Assembly: GCA_002293295.1 (NCBI GenBank)
Contig: DBCY01000039.1
Location: 148 to 16,165, forward strand
DNA length: 16,018 nucleotides
From: Ruminococcus sp. UBA946
GTDB taxonomy: Bacteria; Bacillota; Clostridia; Oscillospirales; Ruminococcaceae
Direction: 5' to 3'
In this document: piece after piece, positions 7,446 through 13,586 of the stretch
How positions within the stretch are numbered: position 1 is the first letter of the stretch
How the letters are laid out: each line of letters opens with the position of its first letter
Made by a program: the position numbers and the translations under genes
Notes under the pieces: generated by a model
Told to the model about the DNA's origin: nothing
The model's input: the letters and a program-made list of their open reading frames with translations, nothing else
The model's database searches: none

Positions 7446-7483
7446 TCTATAAACCTTGAATTTCTGCTATATGAATAATAGCA
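7446..7483 (-). promoter_or_regulatory. Candidate regulated promoter and operator of the ABC genes
   Basis: On the minus strand a weak -10 (TATAGA, plus-strand 7446-7451) has no recognisable -35 at 17 nt. In its place lies the inverted repeat TGCTAT-N7-ATAGCA (7465-7483). A related sequence, TGCTTATATGATAGCA, occurs at 7510-7525. A palindrome replacing a poor -35 is the pattern of an activator-dependent promoter, and the adjacent response regulator is the obvious candidate. This is inference from position only. Confidence 0.4.
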
Positions 7484-7513
7484 AAAAATAAACAGCCTGT
7501 ATCATCGGCTGCT
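7484..7513 (-). terminator. Intrinsic terminator after the histidine kinase
   Basis: On the minus strand AGCAGCC and GGCTGTT form a 7-bp stem (one G-T pair) with a 9-nt loop (plus-strand arms 7491-7497 and 7507-7513), followed by TATTTTTT. It lies about 34 bp beyond the kinase stop and separates the regulatory genes from the ABC genes. Confidence 0.65.
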
Positions 7514-7546
7514 TATATGATAGCATATTTATCTTTCATGCGTCTT

Positions 7547-8398
7547 TCAGAATTCTAACACTTTTGAAAGAAATACAGAAAATACAGAACCCTGACCATA
7601 CCGCGAACTTACCTTAATATACCCCCCGCATGCGGTTATAATCTGCCTCGCGATAAAAAGTCCTACGCCTACCCCCGGTTTTTCTGAAGATTCCGCCGCT
7701 CTCCAGAACCTCATGAAAACCTTCGGTATATCTTCTTCCCTGATGCCGCGCCCATCGTCCTCAATATCAATACGGGCAAACATTTCATATTCATGAACCG
7801 ATATTTTTATAACGCTTTTTCCCTCAGAATATTTAACGGCGTTATCTATGATATTAACAAGCGCCTCTCCGCACCACTTAATATCAAACAGTGCCGTAAC
7901 AGGATTTTCACCCCGGGTAAACGACAGCGTTATATCCTTTTCGGCGGCGGTTTTCTCACATTCAAAAACGGCGAATGACACTAAGTCGTAAACGTTCCCA
8001 TTCTTTGCCCTGACCGAAATAATACCGTTTTCGAGCCTTGATGTTTTAACCAGCGAACTTATTAAAAAATCAAGCTTTTCGGTGTTGTCAGAAATCTGAG
8101 CGGTAAGAAGCTTCTGCTCACCGGTTAAATCCTGTTCTGCAAGAAGCTGGGTATAAAGCGTTATGTTAGAAAGCGGAGTCTTAGTCTGGTGGGAAATATC
8201 ACTTATAAGCGAATGGACGCGCTCCCTTTCACCTTCTATTTGTTCGCGTTTAAGTTTTGACTGTTCAAGGAACCGGATTGTTTTTGATTCTATTTTTGAT
8301 ATCAGTTTTTCGTCGTATGAGCCGGATTGAAATGTACCCGCAATTGCTTCGTCAAGCATTTTATCAAGTCTTGACAGCAGGGTTTTTCTTAATATCAT
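7547..8398 (-). CDS. Histidine kinase without a membrane-spanning sensor
   Basis: This 283-residue kinase is the partner of the response regulator just upstream. A coiled, charged N-terminal region (about 1-60) leads straight into the HisKA dimerisation helix ISDISHQTKTPLSN, with His70 as phospho-acceptor. The HATPase domain has the N box EALVNIIDNAVKYS (Asn182, Asn186), the G1 box DIEDDGRGI (211-219), an F box and the G2 box GVGVGLF (242-248). I see no hydrophobic segment long enough to cross the membrane, unlike most kinases beside ABC transporters. It may sense a cytoplasmic signal or read the transporter through protein contact. The start at 8398 is chosen because its ATG overlaps the regulator stop as ATGA; ATG 8413 is an alternative. 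Confidence 0.92.
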   Translation of the reverse strand: MILRKTLLSRLDKMLDEAIAGTFQSGSYDEKLISKIESKTIRFLEQSKLKREQIEGERERVHSLISDISHQTKTPLSNITLYTQLLAEQDLTGEQKLLTAQISDNTEKLDFLISSLVKTSRLENGIISVRAKNGNVYDLVSFAVFECEKTAAEKDITLSFTRGENPVTALFDIKWCGEALVNIIDNAVKYSEGKSVIKISVHEYEMFARIDIEDDGRGIREEDIPKVFMRFWRAAESSEKPGVGVGLFIARQIITACGGYIKVSSRYGQGSVFSVFLSKVLEF

Positions 8399-9087
8399 AT
8401 GTTCACCGCCCATTTATAGCCTATTCCGTGGACAGTCTTTATGAATTCAGGATTTGAAGGGTCGTCCTCCAGCTTTGAACGAAGCCTCCTGATTGAAACA
8501 GACAGGGCGTTTTCATCGACATACTCTGTTCCGTCCTGCCATATTCTTTCGGAAAGCCGTTCCCTTGTAATCGTCTGTCCTCTGTTTGAATACAGCAGCG
8601 AAAGAAGCCGGGCTTCCGTTTTTGAGAGCTCAACCGGCTGTCCGTTTTTTTCAAAATGCAGGTTTTTAAAATCAAACAAAAATCCCCCGTCAATAATATT
8701 CACGGTATCTTCACCGATAGAATTCATGTTGCTTCGCCGTAACAGCGCATCAATCCTCGCACGTAAAACGGCAAGTGAAAACGGTTTTGTCACATAATCG
8801 TCGGCTCCGCTTTTAAAACCTGCGACCGTATCAAGCTCGGTATCATTTGCCGTCAGAATTAAAACGGGCTGGTTATACCCCGCCGCCCTGATTTCCCCGC
8901 AAAAATCAAGACCCGACCCGTCGGGTAAATTTATATCCAGAATAAACGCGTCGGGGGTTGTTGTCTTAAGTTCCGATTTTGCTTTTCCCACTGTCCCGCA
9001 GAGAAGAAAGCTTCTGTCCTTTGCTTCAAGCGCGATTGCAATTCCCTTGCAAAGAGCGGTGTCGTCTTCAAGAATCAGTATAATCAT
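8395..9087 (-). CDS. OmpR/PhoB-family response regulator
   Basis: This 230-residue two-domain transcription factor has an N-terminal receiver domain with the acidic pair Asp8/Asp9, the phospho-acceptor Asp51 in ILDINLPDG, Thr79 in LILTAND and Lys101 in DDYVTKPF. The C-terminal winged-helix domain includes LSKTEARLLSLLYSNRGQTITRERLSERIW and SIRRLRSKLEDDPSNPEFIKTVHGIGYKW. The start is set at ATG 9087. It overlaps by ATGA the original stop of the HAD gene remnant upstream, and GGAGGA lies about 12 nt before it; an ATG at 9111 lacks a ribosome binding site. The stop overlaps the kinase start by 4 bp. The likely target is the promoter of the downstream ABC genes, judging from position. Confidence 0.95.
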   Translation of the reverse strand: MIILILEDDTALCKGIAIALEAKDRSFLLCGTVGKAKSELKTTTPDAFILDINLPDGSGLDFCGEIRAAGYNQPVLILTANDTELDTVAGFKSGADDYVTKPFSLAVLRARIDALLRRSNMNSIGEDTVNIIDGGFLFDFKNLHFEKNGQPVELSKTEARLLSLLYSNRGQTITRERLSERIWQDGTEYVDENALSVSIRRLRSKLEDDPSNPEFIKTVHGIGYKWAVNI

Positions 9088-9436
9088 AATAATAAATTTT
9101 CCTCCAGCCATTTAGCGGCGCCGTCGTCATCGTTTTTACCGCAGGTTCTTTAAGGCTTTCATTGATAATCCGGTATGAAACATCAGCAGGAATGGCATAC
9201 CTTTTTATTATCATATCACCGGAGAAAGTCAGCGCTCCGCCGTAGCCGATAAAAATATCAGGGCTGAACGCTTCAGTATACCTTGCGGAAGCATTTTTGG
9301 AACGTGCTGTCGCGAAAGCGGTTTTTATTCCTTTTGCCCGGCATTTTTCAAGAATCGAAACGGTATAATCAGAAATTGAACCGTCGCTTCTGACAAGCGT
9401 ATTGTCAAGGTCGGTAACAATCATTTTAATGTTCAT
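9084..9436 (-). pseudogene. Cof-type HAD phosphatase remnant with internal deletion and frame change
   Basis: The N-terminal part (from ATG 9436, ribosome binding site GAGGAG with a 9-nt spacer) encodes a clear HAD Cof-like start, MIVTDLDNTLVRSDGSIS with nucleophile Asp9 and Asp11, then motif II FATARS. It runs about 97 residues to INESLKEPA. The frame then drifts into unrelated residues and stops at 9068, inside the response regulator. In another frame, 9084-9140 reads GKNDDDGAAKWLEENLLL and stop, which matches the usual C-terminus of this family. The intervening cap domain, motif III lysine and the motif IV GDxxND region, roughly 150 codons, are missing. The simplest reading is an internal deletion with a frameshift near 9141-9155. 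Such a protein should be inactive. The old stop overlaps the regulator ATG. Confidence 0.8.
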
Positions 9437-9476
9437 ATACTTATGCTCCTCATACATATGTTTTTCTTGAATCCCT

Positions 9477-9505
9477 TATATAATACAGTATACAATATTT
9501 TTCAA
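9477..9505 (-). promoter_or_regulatory. Candidate promoter for the HAD remnant, regulator and kinase unit
   Basis: On the minus strand TTGAAA (plus 9500-9505), 17 nt, TATATA (plus 9477-9482). The -35 is good and the -10 moderate. A TATACT lies in the spacer but has no -35 at a proper distance. This is the only promoter-like sequence upstream of the unit within the window. Confidence 0.5.
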
Positions 9506-9582
9506 TATAAGTAAAGGTTTTATATCTGATACTTAATATTAGCAAAGCTTATGAGGAGCGAAAAATTAAACGTTCACGGCAC

Positions 9583-9611
9583 TTGATAAATTACCTGTAT
9601 TATGGTATACT
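9583..9611 (+). promoter_or_regulatory. Promoter of the methyltransferase-GNAT unit
   Basis: TTGATA (9583-9588), 17-nt spacer, TATACT (9606-9611) with extended TGG. Transcription should begin near 9618, which rules out any methyltransferase start upstream of that point. Confidence 0.8.
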
Positions 9612-9654
9612 CTATAACAAAGATTTATTTTACGGCAGAAATGAAAGGACGATT

Positions 9655-10476
9655 ATGACGATGGCAAGCAACCGGGAAAAAATATATGCCCAATACGGCG
9701 ACGGCATAAAAGAAGACTCGCGGGCTTTATGGACACGCACAAGCGGTCTGGAATTCCATTACACTAAAAAAGCGCTGGATGAATTTATAACAAAGGACAG
9801 CAAGGTGCTTGAAATCGGCTGCGCCACAGGTTATTACGCAATGTATTTTGCGGACAAATGCAAAGAATATACCGGAATTGACCTGACCCCTTCCCATATT
9901 GAAATATTCAATAAAAAAATAACAGAAAACCGGCTTGAAAATGTATCATGCGAGGTAGGAGACGCCGTTAATCTTGATAAATTCGATGACGCCTCATTTG
10001 ATACCGTGTGCTGTTTAGGTCCTATGTACCATCTTCCGCCTGAAGAAAGGGAGCTTGTATTTGCCGAATGCAAACGTGTGTGCAAGCCCGGCGGAATCGC
10101 CGCTTTTGCATACATTAACAAAGTCGGAGCTTATGCCGGAGCCTGTATTTATAATGAAGAATACAGGGAAATCTACCCGAACGAGAAGGCAAACGAATAT
10201 ATCCTTCGTCAGGGTACTGACGATTTAAAGCCGGGTGTATTCTATTTTACTATGCCCGAAGAAATGGAAGCTGCGGCTGTAAGGCACGGGTTTGTTAAAA
10301 TCCGTAATACCGGTACTAATTTTTATGTGACTATGAGTGTGGCTGACAGTATGAGCGATGAAAAGTTTGAACTGTTTATGGAACTTGCCGATGAAATGGT
10401 AAAATATGAATCCTGTACGGGAATGAGCAATCATGCGTTATTAATATGCAGGAATGAGGAGTATAATCAGATATGA
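9655..10476 (+). CDS. Class I SAM-dependent methyltransferase
   Basis: This 273-residue protein transfers a methyl group from SAM to an unknown acceptor. Motif I is VLEIGCATGYY (51-61), the acidic residue after strand 2 is Asp76 in YTGIDLTPSHIE, motif II/III is DDASFDTVCCLGPMYHL, and post-motif KRVCKPGGIAAFAYIN follows. This is the Methyltransf_11/25-like layout used mainly on small molecules. The frame is open further upstream to 9583, but that stretch contains the promoter. ATG 9655 has AAAGGA 5 nt upstream, with ATG 9661 as a second possibility. It ends with a 4-bp overlap (ATGA) with the GNAT gene, so the two products are made together and may act on the same compound. No substrate can be inferred. 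Confidence 0.92.
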   Translation: MTMASNREKIYAQYGDGIKEDSRALWTRTSGLEFHYTKKALDEFITKDSKVLEIGCATGYYAMYFADKCKEYTGIDLTPSHIEIFNKKITENRLENVSCEVGDAVNLDKFDDASFDTVCCLGPMYHLPPEERELVFAECKRVCKPGGIAAFAYINKVGAYAGACIYNEEYREIYPNEKANEYILRQGTDDLKPGVFYFTMPEEMEAAAVRHGFVKIRNTGTNFYVTMSVADSMSDEKFELFMELADEMVKYESCTGMSNHALLICRNEEYNQI

Positions 10477-11222
10477 CAAATAAACAGTATGCAGAAATAA
10501 TTATGAAAGGACATTTTCTGTATTGGGACATGCTCGGCGGTTTGCGGGGTATGGAAAACCATAAGGAAAATCACCTGCGCTGGCTGACGGGTGATATTGA
10601 ATATACCTATTTTACAGGAAACGCTGATTTGTATGATACCGTAAAGCAAATGAAAAACGGGGAAATCCCGGCTAACCTTCTCTTTTTTACGGACGGCTCC
10701 GATAATGATGCAGCCGCTGAGTTTTTGACCTCGGGACTGTTTGAAAAGAATTCGGAAAACATAGGTATGGCTCACGAATTATGCGATACAAAGCTCCCCG
10801 AACCGGACAGGCGCATTAATCTGTTCCGGGTACGTGAATTGTCACAGCTTAAGACGGCTGGCGCAATCCTTAACTCTGTTTTTTATTATAATTTGTTTTC
10901 TTATGATAAATTCATTGAAATGTTTGAGAACGACCGGCAGTTCTTTTATCTTGCGGAATATGACGGTTTACCGGTAAGCGCTGTTATGTCCCAGCACGGC
11001 GACAATTTCATCAATATTTCCTGGGCGGGTACTTTACCCGGATACCGCAAACTCGGAATTTCCGGCTGCTTAATCCAAATGGCTGAGCGCGACGGTCTGC
11101 TTTGCGGCAAAGCTGCCGGGGTTCTTCACGCATACCCTGGTATAGCCGGAACATACAGGCGGATAGGCTATAAGGAATACAGCCGCGGAACGGGGATTGT
11201 GTTATGCGGTGAAGACAGTTGA
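10473..11222 (+). CDS. GNAT family N-acetyltransferase
   Basis: This 249-residue protein has an N-terminal domain (about 1-115) without a recognised motif and a C-terminal GNAT domain. The acetyl-CoA binding motif A region is ISWAGTLPGYRKLGISGCLI (182-201), in which YRKLGISG stands for the Q/R-x-x-G-x-G/A loop. It is followed by GTYRRIGYKEY (226-236), the usual C-terminal motif B segment. It is translationally coupled to the methyltransferase by a 4-bp overlap. The large N-terminal part suggests a two-domain acetyltransferase of the kind in which the first half is a degenerate GNAT fold. Substrate is unknown. The 78-bp gap to galT contains no terminator, so galT may belong to the same transcript. 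Confidence 0.87.
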   Translation: MTNKQYAEIIMKGHFLYWDMLGGLRGMENHKENHLRWLTGDIEYTYFTGNADLYDTVKQMKNGEIPANLLFFTDGSDNDAAAEFLTSGLFEKNSENIGMAHELCDTKLPEPDRRINLFRVRELSQLKTAGAILNSVFYYNLFSYDKFIEMFENDRQFFYLAEYDGLPVSAVMSQHGDNFINISWAGTLPGYRKLGISGCLIQMAERDGLLCGKAAGVLHAYPGIAGTYRRIGYKEYSRGTGIVLCGEDS

Positions 11223-11300
11223 AATAACCTTTTAACTTTTTAGTAAAGCTTATGGAAATAAAAAGTATTAAATCATTTTACGGAAAACTGGGGATGTTTT

Positions 11301-12797
11301 ATGATATATCCGGCAATAAATAAACTTGTTTTATACGGAATTGATACGGGATTGCTTTCTGCTGAAGACAGGATTTACGCTTTGAACAGAATACTGGAAA
11401 TACTCGGGCTTGATAGTTATGAACCTGACAACGCTGATTATGTTAAAACCGAACTTGAACCGATATTAGCAGAAATTTTAAACTATGGCGTTAAAAACGG
11501 TCTTATTGAGGACAATATCACATCCCGGGACCTTTTCGGCACAAAAATTATGGGCTGCTTAACCCCCCGTCCTTCGGAAGTCATAAACAAATTCAATGAA
11601 ATTTACCGTGAAAATTCTCCGCAGGCGGCGACCGATTATTTTTACAGGCTAAGCTGTGATACCGATTATATCCGGCGGTACCGCATTTCAAAGGATTTGA
11701 AGTGGAAAACCGAAACCGAATACGGCAAGCTTGATATTACAATAAATCTGTCAAAGCCTGAAAAGGATTCGCAGTCTATAGCGGCGGCGCTGTCGGCAAA
11801 GCAAAGCAATTACCCCAAATGCCTGCTTTGCGAGGAAAATGTGGGATATGCTGGGAATCTTAACCATCCGGCGCGGCAGAACCACAGGATAATACCTGTT
11901 GAAATATACGGCGAACGCTGGGGATTTCAATATTCCCCGTATGTTTATTATAATGAGCACTGCATACTTTTCAACTGCGAGCATACGCCTATGAGGGTTG
12001 ACAGCCGGACTTTCCGGAAACTGTTTGATTTCACCGATAAATTCCCCCATTATTTTATGGGTTCGAACGCCGGGCTTCCGATAGTGGGCGGTTCCATACT
12101 GAGCCACGAGCATTTCCAGGGCGGACGCTATACTTTTGCTATGGAGACGGCACCCGTGGAAAAATACTATCCGGTTAAAGGCTTTGACGACGTTAAGGCA
12201 GGGCGCGTTAAGTGGCCGATGTCGGTAATACGTCTGCAAAGTCCCGATTCGGAACGTTTACTCCTTCTTGCCGGAAATATCCTTGACAAATGGAGGGGTT
12301 ACACTGATGAAAGCGTGTTTGTATTCGCGGAAACAAAAGGGGAGCTTCATAACACCGTGACTCCCATAGCAAGGAAAAAAGGCGGTGTTTATGAGCTTGA
12401 TTTGGTACTGAGGAACAATATTACAACTGATAAGCATCCTTTGGGGCTTTACCACCCTCATGAGGAGCTTCATCATATAAAAAAAGAAAATATCGGTCTG
12501 ATTGAGGTCATGGGTCTTGCCGTTTTGCCTCCCCGCCTGAAAACGGAAATGGAGGAGCTGTCCGAAGCTATATTAAGCGGAAAGAATATCCGCCATAATG
12601 AAAGGATTGAAAAGCACGCCTTATGGGCGGAAAATTTTATCGGTAATTATCCGAGCATAAACAGAGATAATATTAATGATATAATCAAACATGAAATCGG
12701 TCTGGTTTTCCTGAAGGTTCTTGAACATGCAGGTGTATTCAAGAGGGATAGGGACGGCATTAATGCGTTTGACAGGTTTATACGTTTATTCTGCTGA
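11301..12797 (+). CDS. galT: UDP-glucose--hexose-1-phosphate uridylyltransferase, class II
   Basis: This 498-residue cytosolic Leloir-pathway enzyme swaps UMP between UDP-glucose and galactose-1-phosphate. Length and sequence fit the Firmicutes class II form. Recognisable segments are FGTKIMGCLTPRPSEV (79-94), CLLCEENVGYAGN (174-186), HPARQNHRIIP (189-199), the conserved SHEHFQGG (268-275) carrying the catalytic histidine region, LHNTVTPIAR, and the C-terminal HEIGLVFLKVLEHAGVFKRD. ATG 11301 has GGGGAT about 5 nt upstream. No galK or galE lies nearby, so the rest of the pathway must be elsewhere. It may be read through from the methyltransferase-GNAT unit. A strong hairpin follows the stop. 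Confidence 0.97.
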   Translation: MIYPAINKLVLYGIDTGLLSAEDRIYALNRILEILGLDSYEPDNADYVKTELEPILAEILNYGVKNGLIEDNITSRDLFGTKIMGCLTPRPSEVINKFNEIYRENSPQAATDYFYRLSCDTDYIRRYRISKDLKWKTETEYGKLDITINLSKPEKDSQSIAAALSAKQSNYPKCLLCEENVGYAGNLNHPARQNHRIIPVEIYGERWGFQYSPYVYYNEHCILFNCEHTPMRVDSRTFRKLFDFTDKFPHYFMGSNAGLPIVGGSILSHEHFQGGRYTFAMETAPVEKYYPVKGFDDVKAGRVKWPMSVIRLQSPDSERLLLLAGNILDKWRGYTDESVFVFAETKGELHNTVTPIARKKGGVYELDLVLRNNITTDKHPLGLYHPHEELHHIKKENIGLIEVMGLAVLPPRLKTEMEELSEAILSGKNIRHNERIEKHALWAENFIGNYPSINRDNINDIIKHEIGLVFLKVLEHAGVFKRDRDGINAFDRFIRLFC

Positions 12798-12814
12798 AAA
12801 ATTAGTATTAATAA

Positions 12815-12846
12815 CGGCGGCGAAGTCTGATTTCACTTCGCCGCCG
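12815..12846. terminator. 12-bp GC-rich hairpin between convergent genes
   Basis: CGGCGGCGAAGT (12815-12826) and ACTTCGCCGCCG (12835-12846) form a perfect 12-bp stem with an 8-nt loop. On the minus strand it is followed by TTATTAATACTAATTTTT, so it can end the small minus-strand gene. On the plus strand no T run follows, so it acts on galT mainly as a 3' stabilising hairpin or a weak terminator. Confidence 0.65.
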
Positions 12847-12900
12847 CGGCTGTCGGCAATACGGATTAACGGATTTCATTTTAATTCATATTTTTTTAAT

Positions 12901-13086
12901 TCAGAACTCATTGCCTTTTATAAAATTTTTTATATTTTCTCGGGAGTTTAACGGATTCCTTCCGTTAATGATTTCATGCTGTTCGGATACCGGTATATTG
13001 GTAAAATAATTCATCGCATCCATATCATGAGCGAGATATATTCCGAAGCCGGAAGGAATATCGCCGTTAATATTACAGTATTCCAT
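12901..13086 (-). CDS. Small conserved-looking protein of unknown function
   Basis: This 61-residue protein has the strongest ribosome binding site in the window (AAAGGAGG, 8 nt before the ATG) and a TATAAT-like -10 about 50 nt upstream (plus 13138-13143) with a poor -35. These support a real gene despite its size. The sequence GFGIYLAHDMDAMNYFTNIP, then EIINGRNPLNSRENIKNFIKG, fits a pattern I associate with short Firmicutes proteins (GxGxxLAxxxxAMxYFxxL, then I.S+E.+..+V), but I cannot name a family or function. It has no signal peptide or membrane helix and is expected to be a soluble helical protein. It is convergent with galT and does not appear to be in an operon. Confidence 0.7.
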   Translation of the reverse strand: MEYCNINGDIPSGFGIYLAHDMDAMNYFTNIPVSEQHEIINGRNPLNSRENIKNFIKGNEF

Positions 13087-13250
13087 AAAATCATCCTCCT
13101 TTAATCATTAAATTCAAAAATCCCAATCAACAATATTATTATATCTCACAAATAATCTTTTATCGCTTCGTTATAAATTTGGTTAAAAATATATAACTGT
13201 TAAAAGTAAAATTAACGAAAACTGATAATTTTTAAAAAGAGGGAATTAAT

Positions 13251-13355
13251 ATGATGAAAAAACATTTTTACATAAACTATATGATTTTATATGCTGTGTT
13301 ATGTATACCATATATAGTAATGTTAAATGAAGGTCTTTTATCATCACTGTGTTAA
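13251..13355 (+). CDS. Tiny putative membrane peptide, possibly the first part of a broken gene
   Basis: This 34-residue ORF starts at ATG 13251 (or 13254) with a good ribosome binding site (GAGGGA, 6-nt spacer). It has a lysine N-terminus and one hydrophobic stretch (YMILYAVLCIPYIVML). It ends at TAA 13353-13355, overlapping by 7 bp another hydrophobic ORF in a different frame. The region is clearly more AT-rich than the neighbouring genes. It may be a genuine small membrane protein or the N-terminus of a frameshifted gene. No family recognised. Confidence 0.4.
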   Translation: MMKKHFYINYMILYAVLCIPYIVMLNEGLLSSLC

Positions 13356-13540
13356 ATTCAATTATGGCTTACAAAAGAATGCTGCGTTTTGAAAACGGAG
13401 ATAATTCATTAGGTAATTTTCTTTTATTACTTTCTGACCAGTACAATTTTTTAATTATGATTTTATCAATGTGCCTTTTATACGTATCCCTAGAAAAAAT
13501 TCTGCTCGGAAAATTTAGGCAGATAAATCCGCAGAAATAA
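13349..13540 (+). CDS. Small hydrophobic ORF, possibly the second part of a broken gene
   Basis: This frame is open from 13331 and could start at GTG 13349 or ATG 13364. It encodes about 60 residues with one strong membrane segment (FLIMILSMCLLYVSLEKILL). It has no ribosome binding site of its own, so translation would depend on coupling to the preceding ORF or on a frameshift near CTTTTA (13335-13340). The sequence ends 12 bp before the rnpB -35 box. I do not recognise it. It could be decayed membrane protein DNA rather than a working gene. Confidence 0.35.
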   Translation: MLNSIMAYKRMLRFENGDNSLGNFLLLLSDQYNFLIMILSMCLLYVSLEKILLGKFRQINPQK

Positions 13541-13551
13541 TCACAGCCTGC

Positions 13552-13580
13552 TTGACAAGGCGTAAGGCATATGCTATACT
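13552..13580 (+). promoter_or_regulatory. rnpB promoter
   Basis: TTGACA (13552-13557), 17-nt spacer, TATACT (13575-13580) with extended TGC. The predicted start near 13587 lies 5 nt before the first base of helix P1. Confidence 0.88.
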
Positions 13581-13586
13581 TGAAAA

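Noticed and set aside
4196..9087. Direct assignment as a BceRSAB bacitracin resistance module
   Set aside because: The permease appears to have 8 rather than 10 helices and two large external domains, and the kinase lacks the two membrane helices of BceS.
9445..9559. 10-bp inverted repeat GCTCCTCATA / TATGAGGAGC around the divergent intergenic region
   Set aside because: One arm is the ribosome binding site of the HAD remnant; a 10-bp match to a purine-rich binding site 95 bp away is easily chance.
11252..11323. 23-codon leader ORF overlapping the start of galT
   Set aside because: ATG 11252 has no convincing ribosome binding site, and the peptide has no regulatory codon run. It could couple translation to galT, but the evidence is too thin.
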